Shown piece after piece: positions 23,341 to 35,251 of a stretch of 64,000 nt of DNA. Position numbers and translations under genes: made by a program. Position 1 is the stretch's first letter; every line of letters begins with the position of its first letter. The notes beneath the pieces are model-generated. The model had not been told where the DNA came from and ran no database searches. It worked only from the letters and a program-made list of their open reading frames with translations. The DNA is from Ceriagrion tenellum (lineage: Eukaryota; Arthropoda; Insecta; Odonata; Coenagrionidae). The stretch lies in contig OY720633.1 of assembly GCA_963169105.1 (NCBI GenBank), positions 164,563,780 through 164,627,779 on the forward strand. The letters run 5' to 3'.

Positions 23341-23640
23341 GGACGAAATTCACTATGAAAAATTCATTTTTCGTATCCAAGATTCGAACCTGGATCTCTG
23401 AATTTCCGGTCATGTGTACCAGTTGACAATTATGTCATCTTAATGCATTTTGGATTTCGGTGGGGGTTTATGCGAACTAAATTTGAACCACTGGGGTTTT
23501 AGATTCGAACCTGGATCTCTGAATTTCCGGTCATGTGTACCAGTTGACAATTATGCCATCTTAATGCATTTTGGATTTCGGTGGGGGTTTATGCGAACTA
23601 AATTTGAACCACTGGGGTTTTAGAGGGACCCCTCTGTTCT
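23341..23640 (-). mobile_element. tRNA-like SINE with duplicated head
   Basis: Read on the minus strand, GGTTCGAATC (a near-perfect RNA polymerase III B box) lies at the end of a ~70-base tRNA-like stretch that includes CATAATTGTCAACTGG as a possible degenerate A box. The copy nearest 23381 continues past the B box into TTGGATACG, as a tRNA-like head would. A second, almost identical head lies at 23502-23571 because of a 121-bp tandem duplication. A related GGCTAGTAACTTAACC block lies on the minus strand at ~23683. Probably a SINE. The A box is weak and no tail was found. Confidence 0.5.
23381..23622 (-). repeat. 121-bp perfect-looking tandem duplication
   Basis: Units 23381-23501 and 23502-23622 match base for base except one position (ATGTCATC in the first, ATGCCATC in the second). 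Such low divergence implies a very recent duplication, or an assembly artefact. The break lies just at the B-box end of the tRNA-like head. Confidence 0.9.
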
Positions 23641-26185
23641 TGTAAACTTCCGCCGCAATTCACCTCGATTTAAGATGGCTTGGTTAAGTTACTAGCCAAC
23701 ACACCTGACCGACAATTCGATGCTAATGTGGGTACGAATTCACGTTAAGTTAAATGATTTGTGCTTTGAATTTCACCACATTGTTGTATAATTCTCTCCT
23801 TCATTTGCCTTCCTCGAAATTCGTTCGATATCCTAAGCGTTTTTATTTTGACTCAAGAATTCCCTGGCTACTTGTCATTTTCTTTCGATTGTAATCCTAT
23901 TTCATTTTATCCACTCGTTTTAACCGCGTCTTCGACATCAGTTCATTCGCATTTGACCTTGTATATACCTACGAACTGATAGATTTTATTTTCTCTAGCC
24001 TGGATTCCATTTTCTTCTACATCTAGCATGTCATGCATTCTCAGAAACTAGCTGCTATTCAAAAGGGATGTATTCTACGAGGAGGCAGATTGGCGAACTT
24101 AAGTGACTGCATCGTGTTCCCTAATCTTTGAAGTTCCATCATTGAAGATTTTATGGACAAAGACAGTGCTCATCTTAAGTCTAATTCTCTAGCATTTAAT
24201 CCTTTGGTTGTCTCAATTCCTAAAAGCTGAAAAGTAATTGTACGAGCCAATAATTGATGGTCGAAGTTTCAATGCTCGATTCTCTTCCAAATTTGATCGT
24301 GAGTTGAATGATGCTCTAGGTTTAAGTCTCATAAAGTTCCCTATTGTTAGAGACAATGAATACAAATGGACATGCGTTTTTAAGATTATTATTATTGTGT
24401 GAACTGCATTTTATTACACTTTATTTACTTATTTTACGATTTTGGTTATTAGAAAAGGTATTATCTTCCAAGAAAACCGCATTAATATGCTGCTCCTCAG
24501 GATTCTTTCCTGTAGAGTTTATGTGACCGCCGCGCAGATTACCTTTTTACTCTTCCACTGTTTTCTTTCCAGATGCCTCGCGTCTCTCTCTCCTGCTTTT
24601 CAATATGCATGCGACCGTCGCGTAGCTCTTTCCAACCGTTCACAGGGCAAGGCTCTGCGACTCTCATACTTTATTAGAGGACGTTATCACGGTTGGACAG
24701 TGGGTTCTAGCCATTCACGAATCTCCGGCGGAGGACCGTGTCAGCTCCTGCATAAGTTCTTTCTGTCTCGGGAAACGTTTTGCGCTTTGCACTGGGAATG
24801 ATGTGAGCTGGAAACTATTCCAGCCACTCCAATTACCAATCTTGGATGGTGCTCGAACTCTGTTGCGTTATAATGAAACCATGGAATGCTCTGAGTTAAT
24901 GTTATTTTAATAATAATAAAAGTAAATAATATTATTGAAAAGTGAAAAATTAGTCAGTTATTAGGAAGCATTCACCTACACCTATGGAGTACTGTGCAAG
25001 CTACCACTAGGGTGAGTGACACGGGGTGATTCCAAACTTAAAATGCTTCTATTCCGGTTCAAGTCGGAACCTCGCACGTCCCCCGGCTGCCTGGTGCAGA
25101 CCAAAAAGCAGTCGGGAGAGCAATGCGGAAGAAACTAGGAGAGTGTTACGTAGATGACCTTACTGAAATGGAGGCCACTTGTTAAGATACAACTATTGAA
25201 GGTACCTGGAGATGACACCTTCGCGTTGAAAGTAGTCGTGCCGTATAGAAGTGTTCTCTTTGCAGCATACAACTACTGGTTTATTTTATTCATGCCATTA
25301 ATTTATGAATACTATAAGGTAGTAAATCATGACGAAAACAAAATCATAATGAACACTTCATGCAGGGTGAGGTGTTAGTAATGATAATATGTTAATAAAC
25401 ACAAGTACAGTCTACTCCTTCATTGTTTTAATTCGCTGGCTGGTGAATTTATTTTCGAGGGTAATTCATCCTAATAGCTAATGAAATTCATATGAGTCAG
25501 GCTCCAAAGTTGGAGTTTAGCTTTCGGCCGATACGCCAATGTCGTCGATAGCTACATCCCCAAAGTAAATACACCACTCCTCTTCGCGGTACATGGTCTC
25601 CTAGACGATCGGAAGAGTTCATTTCCTTTTGTCTATAAGCATATATCGTTAACAATTAAAGCCCATTTGATACTTAAGTGTTTACGAATAGTCTGTGAAA
25701 CCCAGTATGTGAATAAGGGACCCTCTTTTTCTTAAAAAATAATAAATGTGTTTTTATTTTCAATGTCCTTCAGCCAATTCGGGGGATACTTTCTTTGTTT
25801 CATTAATGATTTCTGCTTCTTCGCAATGGCTAACTTCAAGGAATGGATTCTAAAATCTTCTCCATAGGAGAGATTTCTGTGTTTTTACTGTACTGAGCGT
25901 GATAATATTTTTAGCGATTGCCATCGCAAACGCAACGTAAGGTCTGAGCTCATTGTGGTTGTATATACATTTCAGAAAAAACTTTTCCTCATGATGATTG
26001 CCACATATTTAGTTGCCTTTTGATCGGTGTACTTTATCGTTCGGTTACTCGCTTACTGTGGTCTTAATCTGCCGTTTTTGAAATCCACTTTAATTTTTAT
26101 CTCGTTTTCGAGAATGGAGAATCTCAATGCGCTCCTGGAAATGTGCTATTTCTGTTCGTATTCACGTGCGGGCCGTAAATTAACG
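23641..26185. other. AT-rich sequence, nothing firm
   Basis: Frames to 119 codons (24442-24801) lack motifs. A TTCAAGTC B-box-like string at ~25061 has no A box. No LINE block or tandem repeat was seen. Confidence 0.35.
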
Positions 26186-26269
26186 AATGACTTCCATTTA
26201 TAGCCGAAGAGCCGTAATATCACTCACCCTCTTCACTCTTTTCTCCTCTCCCATTATCAACCGATTTTC

Positions 26270-26600
26270 CAATTCAGGTCACCGAGGGCGGGGATTCTAT
26301 CCTCCTCGCCGTTCCCAACTCTCTCTCGTGGCGTGCCTGGAAGAACTCCCCGACTGCCTCCTTCCGTGGTAAGCGTAAAAGGAAGCGAGGGAGGGAGGAA
26401 AGAGATATCGGCGAACAGATATCGGCGGTGAAGTATCGCCGTGGGCAGAGGAAGAGGGAGGAAGTGTGAAGGGTAGAAGGAGTGGGTGATAAAAATGCCC
26501 GGATTGAAGAGGCGAGGGGGAGGGAGGTGGGTTAGGAGCTTAGCGTAGAGGGGCTGGAGGAGAATAACGAATGCGGTTGGCCGTTAAGAATAGATGAGGA
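26270..26600. other. GC-rich island with an acceptor/donor pair
   Basis: A pyrimidine tract ending CAATTCAG (26278) and a G|GTAAGC donor at ~26370 enclose ~92 bases open in more than one phase, one of which reads VTEGGDSILLAVPNSLSWRA. 26370-26560 is then purine-rich (GAGGGAGGGAGG) with a repeated GATATCGGCG. An exon is possible, but the composition bias makes open frames cheap here. Confidence 0.2.
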
Positions 26601-26870
26601 AAACATTATCTCTCCCTCGAAGAATAATTCGGGGATTGAGATGTAATTTCTACTGAACAAAAATTGAAATGTTCCTGGTCACATTGCTTTACTTTGTCAT
26701 ACCCAATGCCGAGAATGGAAATGTGCTTAGTTTATCATCATAAAGTCATCTTCCGGTTAAGGTAGGTTTAGAGGAAATTAAATCGGTGGAAATCCTCTAG
26801 ATTTTTTAATTTGCCGGGCCATGTGTACCGTTCTATCTGTTTTCTTATCTGCATACTTCCTTCCCTCTTC
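26601..26870. other. Unassigned sequence
   Basis: No recognisable feature. Confidence 0.3.
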
Positions 26871-26937
26871 TTACATACATACCAATCACGCCGTTCCCTT
26901 CCAGGGTAGCGAGAGTCACTTTTCACAAACAAATTGA
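26871..26937 (-). mobile_element. F4 LINE, 3' UTR-only fragment (copy 2)
   Basis: TTACATACATACCAATCACGCC and the following CCCTTCCAGGGTAG and GTCACTTTTCAC blocks match the 3' UTR of the F4 copy at 27123 and of the other copies. Only about 67 bases are present, so the insertion was truncated just inside the UTR. It has the same orientation as the next copy, about 190 bases away. Confidence 0.75.
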
Positions 26938-27122
26938 TGACGGAAGTAAACAATGAATATGGAAATTACGAAAATCACCTAAATTTGACAATAACGGCGT
27001 TTGTATACAGCTGTTTGAGTCCCATACGCATTATTTGATTAAATGCGTGAATTTGTATAATTTACATTAATTGTGCATTATTTCATTGCATCAAGTATGG
27101 GAATTATGACAATGATTACACG

Positions 27123-27656
27123 TACATACATACCAATCACGCCATTCCCTTTCGTGGTAGGTAAAGTCACCAATTTTCACTCATAAATACATATTTGTAC
27201 ACCTAACTCTGCTTCAATAATTTCCTCCATACTGACCTATCCTTGCAAACTCTCTTGCAACCTCTTTTGCTTCATTTACCCCCATGCCCTGCTTTATACA
27301 CGCCCTCCAGTTTTTAAGACTCCTAATATTCTTCCTCCTAAGAATTTCCTCAACCACATTCAACCACAACTTTCTCGGCCTACCTCTACCTCTCGCACCA
27401 TTCATTTCACTCTTATATATCTGTATCGTTATTCGACTCTCATCCATTTTCTCAACATGATCCAATCAACGAAGCACGCTCCTTTCATATATGTCCATTG
27501 CATACCTCATACCCACGGCGTTTAGTCTACTCTTATGTCTATCCTGACATACCCATGTTTCACTGCCATTCAACAAAGTGGGGAGAAGTACACTTTTGTA
27601 CACGGCGATTTTTGCTTCCTTAGACAGGCACTCATTCCTTGATATCCTCCACATCT
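27123..27656 (-). mobile_element. F4 LINE fragment (copy 3)
   Basis: From 27654 leftward the minus strand encodes SRNECLSKEAKIAVYKSVLL, NGSETWVCQDRHKSRLNAVG, then MDESRI, ARGRGRPRKLWLNVVEE and a degenerate end at ARIGQYGGNY instead of WRKLLKQS. Relative to the 32-kb copy, about 85 bases are deleted around 27500, removing the RNEWVMNECGL block. The UTR (GGGAATGGCGTGATTGG on the minus strand) ends in a GTATGTATGTAC-type tail at ~27123. It abuts an F2 fragment at its 5' side. Confidence 0.8.
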
Positions 27657-27659
27657 ATG

Positions 27660-27962
27660 CTTGATATGCTCCACTCCACATCATCCCTCTTCATTCCGTC
27701 CATAAAACCAATCCTCTTCTTCTCTTCCCAGCTGACCAATATCCTCCCCTCTATTACGTTCTTAAGTAATCCTTCGCCCCTCATTACCCCCTCTGTCCGC
27801 CTACCTTGCATCTTTCCAATCTCATCGGGAAGCTTTCTATCCTCACCCACTCAAGCACTTCTTCGTTTGTCTTTCTTTCCGTTCATCTCACCTTCTCCAT
27901 CCTTATCCTCACCCACAACACGAACTTCTGCAGTCTATTCTTGCTCTCCTTTCTCAGATTAG
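27660..27962 (-). mobile_element. F2 RTE-like LINE fragment (copy 3)
   Basis: On the minus strand: a KTNEEVLEWV block at ~27880-27850, then after a shift MGEDRKLPDEIGKMQGRRT, GEGLLKNVIEGR, EEKKRIGFMDGMKR. These match EERKLL, GEGLLK.VIEGR and MDGMKK of the other F2 copies. It ends within a few bases of the F4 start, making a tail-to-head chimera on the minus strand. Confidence 0.7.
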
Positions 27963-29940
27963 TTAGTAAGATATTATTATTATGAAGTTCTTGACAAATG
28001 TAAAGACACAATCGTGATGTTCAATGACGTGTTCGTTTATATTGCGTTTGTTGGTTCACATCATTTTTCAATCGCTCTTATGAGCGTGAAAGCGTAGTCG
28101 TTATTCCACAAATTTTTTCAGAAGCTTAATATCTCTAAGGGTTATTGATTGAGTGAGTTCTGGGGACCGTTACTGTGATCATAGCTCTTCGAGAGCGGTT
28201 TGCATCTTGTATAGCGGCGACGACATCGCAAAACAAGGAATAAATATCCTGCAGTAAAATTCCTTTTTTTACCTCTCTCCTGACCAATGGGTATAGTGTT
28301 TATTGTAATGAGTCAGCTTCTAGTTTGAGTGAATGACGTATAGGAAGCAATAGATTTGGAACGGAAGAAAATCTTATTTCATTGAAGATGTGGACTAACT
28401 GAGGAAACTAATTGAAAGAATCGATAGCGTGAAAGACTATTTAGGCTTTTTCTTCTTAAGTGTCGATTTAAAATCATGTGTAATATCCAGCTTCATGTAT
28501 TTGGTATGTAATAAAAAGTTACACTCCCCCGTCATTCACTTTTCCTCCTCTGTGCTATACATGGCGCAAGTGGTCACTAAAGCTAGAGGTAGTATACACT
28601 CCAAAAAGCAATTTCAGTAGGTAAAAAAACTGCACCTATGGTATCATATCAGAAGCTAATGAAACCCCCGCAGGTATTTTATATCCGTAAATGGATGTAA
28701 CTTCAGCACCGTTGATGTGCTTGCGCAAGTTATTCACTGTAATTTCCAACGTCAAGGCGACGAGAGGCTAAAAATCTTTTATTCATCACGAAGTACCTCT
28801 TTAGCTGTATTTGTAGGTTTTCCGGATCAGATCATAGGTAGTTTGTGCCGTGAATGAAGTTAGCCGGTGCTCATATCATCTTTTTAGCCCTAAACAGTAT
28901 AGTTCCTGAAAGGAGCATTCCATTTAACGTTGAACTTATCGCCATCTAAGTCCATGTGGAAAGCTTAAACTCATTGAAAGTTGAGTTGGATATTAATTTC
29001 CTGTGGGAGCATAACGTCGACGTGGCGGGCCAAGCTAGAACTCTTATACCCGCGTTTATAGTTAAAACCAGTGAATAAGACCTCGTGTGTTTAATTACTA
29101 TTAATCGAATTGTTTATTGAGAGCGATTTCAGTATTGAATATTCCGCTTCACAATGGGTTGAGGGCAGGAGGTGAATCAGAGCGCTTGCGTTCCACGATT
29201 CTGGATTCTTGGGGGAGGGAGAGAGGAAGTGAAGGCGTGAGAATATGACGGTGTAGCCCTCTTCCAAAAGGTCAACCGTGACTCATGCTCTTGGAGGGGT
29301 TTATGATCGCCATCCCGAAGTGACAGTGTGGCAAACTATTCAAATATGATCAGTGCTGCTTATTATTTAAAGAATCTTCCAATTGTGACGAGAAAGGTTC
29401 ATTTACCGGGGGGCAGTAAATAGCCGGAACTGGATTTTATAAAATACGGCGAACTAAATTTCATCGTGATCCGCTGGAATGACTCGAGGAGAGCACACAT
29501 TGAAACTCGGAGGGACGAAGAAAATGTTGTACTCAAGGATCTGAGTCTCTTCTAAGCTCTGTAAAACTATGACTTCAAATGGTCGAATTTAAGGCGAAGG
29601 CTATAGTGAGAATCGGCTATGTATCTCGTTGCTATATCAAAAGTAAACTATTTACTCATTTACAAGCGAACAAATTATTATGAGCTTTTTAAAAGGATTA
29701 AATACTTTAATTTTTCGGGGAAATTGTTTTTGTAAAGAAAAATCTTCAGGAAATCGGACGTTATAGATGAAAAAAATATACGGTATAATATGAGGCGTCC
29801 AGTTTTAGAAATCCAGTGTATATTACCGACTGATTTCCTCTTATCAAGACCTGCCCTCAGGGGTCGATAAATCAGTTATAATGGAAACATAATGAAAAGC
29901 AGCTTTTCATTTAATATTGTGATTTTCCTAAATTTTGTCT
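27963..29940. other. AT-rich sequence, nothing recognised
   Basis: Only frames under ~65 codons. No repeat or RNA gene was identified on either strand. Confidence 0.4.
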
Positions 29941-30148
29941 GCCCCGGTGGCGGCGGGGTAAAGTCGTCGCCTGCTAACCCGAGGGTCGCGGGTTCGATTC
30001 CCGCCAGTGTGGAATATTATCTGCCCAGGATATGGGTGTTTGTGTCTCGTCCGTTGTTACTGTTATTCACCCGACGTAAATTAGCCCAGTGTGCTGTATT
30101 CGGAATAGTGAAGTTATAAATAGATAAAAATAAATAAATAAATAAATA
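29941..30148 (+). mobile_element. tRNA-derived SINE (copy 1)
   Basis: The head reads like a tRNA: GCCCCGGTGGCGGCGGGGTAA (A-box region), CGCCTGCTAACCCG (anticodon-arm-like, GCT) and a perfect B box GGTTCGATTCC at 29990-30000. The acceptor stem does not close (3' side CCAGTGTGG), so it is not a functional tRNA gene. A ~110-base unrelated body follows, then an AAAT-rich tail ending at 30148. A possible imperfect target duplication is AAATTTTGT before and AAAAATTGT after (7 of 9). The same head and body occur at 46737-46840. Transcription in such elements is by RNA polymerase III from the A and B boxes; mobility would depend on a partner LINE. Confidence 0.85.
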
Positions 30149-30179
30149 GAAAAATTGTGGACTCGGGGAGAGAGTTGGC

Positions 30180-30640
30180 TGGCTTTGCAGGGGGGTTGAT
30201 GTGATTGAGGGTGGTGAGGGGTGTCGTCAGCGAGTAATCTGCGTGGGTGGGTGGGAGGGCCGCACACAAGGGAGAGGTGTCGCCTTCAGTGAGAATGGGG
30301 GAGGATACGTGAGGTTGCGTGTTTGCTATGAGAGTGACGCATTGGTTGGGGTTTGGGCGAGGGTGGCAGGGATAGCGTGTGTATGCGTTGGAGTCGCCAG
30401 AGGTGACGGTCCAGACCAAAACGAGGGGGAGATAGGGGCGTGAGGAATGTGCTCGCTCGCTCACGGGAGGCTAGATGGAGGTGGGTGGATAATGGATAGC
30501 GTGAGGGTGGGGAGAAAGAGGCGGACGGGGGGAAGAGATGGCCAATCGCTGAGGGGAGGAGGGATCGCGGGAGAGGGGGGGGGGAACGAGGGAGGCTGGT
30601 TGGAGGAAGGATCGAGCTTGGGCTGGAATATAAATTCGGC
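30180..30640. other. G-rich island
   Basis: The + strand has long G/A tracts, including GGGGGGTTG at ~30190 and a run of about 10 G near 30577-30587, with CpGs interspersed. Overlapping frames of 80-180 codons on both strands are low-complexity. It directly follows the SINE tail. Confidence 0.5.
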
Positions 30641-30732
30641 GGCTTCCCCAAAAAGTTGGTTTTCCTCAAAGGATGGAGAGCGGCGAATTGCGTCCCGAAT
30701 TATCACCCTTGAATCATTCGAGGCATCAACTG

Positions 30733-31438
30733 CAGGTTGTCCAGCACTCTGGAAAACCGGTAAATCTCAGGGAATTTTATTGTCACTGGAAATATCAGGG
30801 AAATCTCAGTGTAATACCGAATTGACTCTGGATTTTTCTGTGGTGTCAATATATAAAACAGCAACGGAAGCAATGTGCCTTTTTCGGCAAGTTGCTAAGT
30901 CCAATTTCCCTTGCGTTGTCGTATTTTACATTCCTATAATCACCGAAAGTAGGTACAATGTTTTCTATATAGGTATTTTGTGTTCTTTTTGGTCGTAGTC
31001 TGTAATTAGTGGCGTAAAGAACGTACCTTTATCAGCAAGTTTCGAATTCGAATATCTCTTGCGTTGTCGCATTTAGCAAAATAAGGAAAAAAGTCAATTC
31101 CTTCAGTTTTTTAAGTTGTTGATCATTTTATATCAATGCTATTAATAGCAAAGTCTGGCTGTAATATAACCGTGTTCCTGAGCACCAGTATGACAATGTT
31201 GAAATCTAAGAAAGGTTGGTGATGTGATTTTCTCTCAAACTATTTTAAAGTTTTGTGTTCATTTTCCTCCAAATATGCAAGTTTAAAAATAATCCTTACG
31301 TTTAATCACCCAAAATACATACCGAACATTCTCTTACATTAAACGAAAAAAATCAATATTTACTCTGGAAAAATAAAAATTATGTCAAAACATGAAAATC
31401 TCAGGAAATTCTCAAATGCCCAGCTGTTGGACACCCTG
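30733..31438. mobile_element. hAT-like non-autonomous DNA transposon (copy 1)
   Basis: It starts CAGGTTGTCCAGCACTCTGG and ends GTTGGACACCCTG, giving short inverted termini of the form CAGGGTGTCC. Interior blocks (AAAACCGG.AAATCTCAGG, GCAACGGAAGCAATGTGCC, CTGAGCACCAGTA, GGTTGGTGATGTGATTTTC) match the 39250-39809 element in order. Relative to that copy this one carries about 150 extra bases around 30920-31075, which repeat, in diverged form, the CTTGCGTTGTCG block. There is no transposase frame. No clear target duplication remains. CAGGG termini are common in hAT elements, so the class is likely but not proven. Confidence 0.75.
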
Positions 31439-31871
31439 TCAAGGTTTGGGCTAATAATGATATTCAGTTACAGAAATAATTACAAATACGAGTTTTAGTG
31501 TAATAATAATAATTTATTCGAGGTGATCATTACATACAGACAGACGCCACTCCATTTTTATATCTTAGTAGAGGTTATTTGTGCTGTAAGTATGGTCGCG
31601 AATGGCAGCATTCTTGACGAAAGGTTGGTGGGAATCTTCCTGTGTTTTGAAGCCTTCACTTGATTATATGCATCTAAAAATATGATTAAAAATACGATTA
31701 AAGGTCTGTTCGCTTCTCTTCGCCCTTGCTATCACCGACGATTTTCATTCTCCATTTAGAAGCAGTACCCTATTTCTTCGTAGTTTTTTGTACTTCTCAA
31801 GCACTTCAAATGAAGTTAGTTGTGTGGTTTTTGCTTTCCGGTAAGATCCCGTAAGATTGGCATTTACATTC
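31439..31871. other. AT-rich spacer
   Basis: No recognisable feature. An AATAATAATAATTTATT string lies at ~31502. Confidence 0.35.
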
Positions 31872-32490
31872 ATAGATACATACATAACCATCACGCCGCT
31901 CCCTTTCGGGGTAGGCACAGTCAAAATGTTTCACTCATTAATGCATAATTGTACACCTAACTCTGCTTCAATAATTTCCTCCATACTGATCTATCCTTGC
32001 AAACCTCTTTTGCATCATTTACCCTCATACACTGTTTCATACACGCCCTCCAGTTTTTAAGACTCCTAATATTCCTCCTCCTAAGAAATTCCTCAACCAT
32101 ATTCAACCACAACTTTCTCGGCCTACCTCTACCGCTCATACCATTTATTCTACTCTCATATACCTGTTTCTTAATTCTACTCTCATCCATTCTCTCAACA
32201 TGGCCAAACCAACGAAGCACACTCCTTCCTTTCATACACGTCCATTACTGGAGCATTTAACCCACATTCATTCATGACCCACTCATTCCTGACCCTATCC
32301 ATCCTACTTTTGCCGCAAATACTCCTCAGATAACTCATACCCACGGCGTTTAGTCTACTCATATGTCTATCCTGTCATGCCCATGTTTCACTACCGTATA
32401 GCAAAGTGGGAAGAAGTACACTTTTGTACACGGCAATTTTCGCTTCCTTAGACAAGCACTCGATCCTTGATATGCTCCACATGCTACCTA
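31872..32490 (-). mobile_element. F4 LINE fragment (copy 4)
   Basis: The minus-strand frame from 32235 to 31957 encodes RSVLRWFGHVERMDESRIKK, GRGRPRKLWLNMVEEFLRRR, DRSVWRKLLKQS and a stop. Upstream (32490-32240), in another frame, lie NEWVMNECGLNAP and KEAKIAVYKSVLL equivalents. This is the best-preserved F4 copy for the region between them. Its 5' edge (GTAGCATGTGGAGCATATC on the minus strand) matches the edge at 8818. The UTR with GGGAGCGGCGTGATGG ends in TATGTATGTATC near 31872. Confidence 0.8.
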
Positions 32491-32491
32491 C

Positions 32492-32548
32492 AAATTAAGG
32501 TATCAAATATCAATGGTGGCGGTAGATTGGAATTTGATACCTTAAATT
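32492..32548. repeat. Short perfect hairpin at the F4 5' edge
   Basis: TTAAGGTATCAAAT (32495-32508) and ATTTGATACCTTAA (32532-32545) are perfect reverse complements, separated by 23 bases. Another 2-3 bases pair imperfectly outside. It begins within two bases of the F4 LINE 5' boundary, so it may mark the insertion site or a small foldback element. Confidence 0.85.
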
Positions 32549-35251
32549 AAACATTTATTCAAATTTTCAATGGAAGCTGTCGTTATTAGACTCAAACACC
32601 TGCTTTGTGGTCATCCAGGTGACATTCTACTGGGTGCGTTTAAATCTCGTGAACACATTAGTGTTGCCCGGGGCCTAAAGTCCGAGTCTATTTTGAAGAG
32701 ACGTAGGATGTTCCTTTGCTTCTTATGACCAATTGAATTGATCTTTAACTTAAGTTACTAGCCAATTTTTCTCTTTTCTTTAATCACACATAATTCCTGT
32801 TCTGTTATAGCCACAAAAGGTGTTTAGTGAGCATTTAGGTGGATGGTGAGGGCGCTTACTATAACGGGCAATGCTTCCAGTTGTCACGCGGATTTAACAG
32901 GCCTGCCATCTGTGTTACCCCCATTAATCGTAGCGCTAACGAGCTGACGCTCTGACGTTGCCATTTTACGATTTTTTCTTCGATAACTCACTTGAAATCA
33001 GCCTGTATTTACTTTTTTAAAAGTCATTCATCATAGACATATTTTTTTTGTTCTTAAATTAACGGAAGTAAATTATTGTGAAATCGAGTAGAATCCCTAA
33101 CTCCAAGTAACTAATATATGTTTCTAGTGTTACTAACCTTAAACTTAAAGGGGTGAGAGATATTCTTACTTTATAGCTGACAATTCGTTGACTCGTCCGA
33201 GCTATCCAAAGACAAAAAAGAAAGAAAAACGGGGAATCAATATGGCGGATATTTCAGGTTTCACGTTACAGCTTTATGGCGTCGTGCCTTCATCGTGTAC
33301 CTCTTTGGTCGTGTGTGTGAGGCACGGCCAGTTAGTAGTTTCCAGGGGGTTTTGGAGCTCACGGCTCTGATAGTGGATGGCAGGGGTGTCGGAGAAGTGA
33401 GTCATACACAGCCATCGGTGTGCCAGGAAGGGAGGGGCTCTTTCGAAAAGGACACTTACTCTTGCAGTCCCCCAACTTCCTCCCCCCCTTTCCTGTGGGG
33501 TAAATGAGGGTACGGTGCGTGTGAAAAAGGCAGGCTACCAATGAACCCCATCCCCCTTGCCCGAAACGCGTTTTCAGAATCACCTCCTCTCCCGCCCTTT
33601 TTTATTCTACCCACCCTCTTCCCAGGCTTAGAAACGAAGAAAACAAACATCACGAGGAAAAACAAGAAAATCTGCAGTTGAAAACCACGCGTCCAGGTTT
33701 TATTTCTCTTTCCTCGGGATCTGTCTTCCCTGAATGTTCAGAGATGGCAGACTCTGTGGAGATATGTTGTCGGCTTGTTCATCGTGAAGATTATCGGAGC
33801 TTCTCTCGGAGACGTATGCCCAGAGTTCTTACTCGCTGATCGGCTTAAGCGAAGTTCTGTTTCAGAGTTCAAGTTTTTTTCCTTGAGTCATATAGTCGTA
33901 GGTTCGACTCCGTGTTCAAGCCATTTTGATTTTTGGAAAATGGTTACCATTACTTTAGGATAAGCGACGACACTTCGCTGATATTAGATATCGTAAGTTA
34001 ATTTGCTGACCAATGAATGTGTTGCACATTATGGCTTACATTCAGTACTTTTCGGATTGACGTGAGTTTTTGGCACTCAAATGCTTATTTGACAGTGGCG
34101 TTGTATCAAATCACTCCCCACCGTCATTAAAATTTATCTTTCCTTATTTTCCTACATGACCGACAGGTGGAATCCCTGTACCACTCCGCTGTAATCCTCT
34201 TCGTGTTGGTCAATACTTCCCTTCTGTCGAACACCCATTTGAGGTCGCTCGCAGGGAATTATTTGGATTGAGGTACCTATCTAAATTTAATAATCAGGTC
34301 TGGTCTGTTGATATGAGGGGACATGATGCTTGAAGAATCATTTTATTCGTATTTTGGCTTCTAATGTACGCGCCGGGTGTATTTTATTCTTTTAAGGTTT
34401 ATCTTCATATTCACACTTCGTTGTCGCTTGTATTAGGTTCTAATGGCTTTGGGGCAACTCGAGCAAGTTGTGTTTCTATGCTCGTCATTGACATATCATA
34501 ATCGTCATTTTGCATTTGGTGGCTGTTGTCCCGAACCGCCCTATGACGCTGAGATAATCTCACGACTCTGTGCGAGGGTGCTTTTGGATGATGTCGGAAT
34601 GGCCGATCTGGATCGACCTCGTTTGCACTGTTCCGCTCGAATATTGCTGCTTCCGAGATTGGATTCTTTTGTGAGAGGTGGTTTACGTGGAAGCGGCAAT
34701 CAGGGCCGCATGTTTTAAATCCTCCTTCCATTGACGCGATCCTTGTCCCTCTCGGGTCACTCTTCGACTGAAAACCGCTTGTCCCTGCGGCTTGCGAGGG
34801 CCAAGTTCAAATTTCGCTCCCGCAGTGGCGAGATTGGCGATTCCGCTCGCTGCCACAGTAATCCATTCCGAGCGGCGTCTCATTCAAATGTATGTATATG
34901 TATACAATACCCAGCGAGTCACCTTAATGATGTGTGGCAGTGGGGGAGTTATCACCTACACGCATTAAACTATTCTCAGTTCAAGTTAAACCTCTATACA
35001 CCGATTTTATTGTCTCGCTTGTGCACTCATTTCACAGGTTAGCCCACTCGCGGGAGAATTAGGAGCTAAAAGTTACGAATGAGAGATATTTTGGTTGCCA
35101 AGATGTAAAATTTGATGTCGCAAAGGCATATAGACGTAAAGAAACCTAATAAGAGACAATAAAACTCATCTGTACGTTACCTCTAGGTCACACTGCGTCA
35201 TAGAGGGTTAATATAACTACGCCTTCTGATACAATGGCTTTTGGGAGTAAA
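32549..35251. other. Mostly unassigned sequence, modest GC part at 34.5-34.9 kb
   Basis: Frames of 60-106 codons at 33.2-33.7 and 34.4-35.0 kb overlap antisense and lack motifs. TAGGTTCGACTCC at ~33901 resembles a B box but has no A box partner. No LINE or SINE block was confirmed. Confidence 0.35.

Noticed and set aside
29941..30013. tRNA gene with GCT anticodon
   Set aside because: The acceptor stem does not pair and an unrelated body plus AAAT tail follow, so it is a SINE head and not a tRNA gene.
33895..33915. B-box-like TAGGTTCGACTCC
   Set aside because: No A box at the right distance and no second copy of the surrounding sequence.
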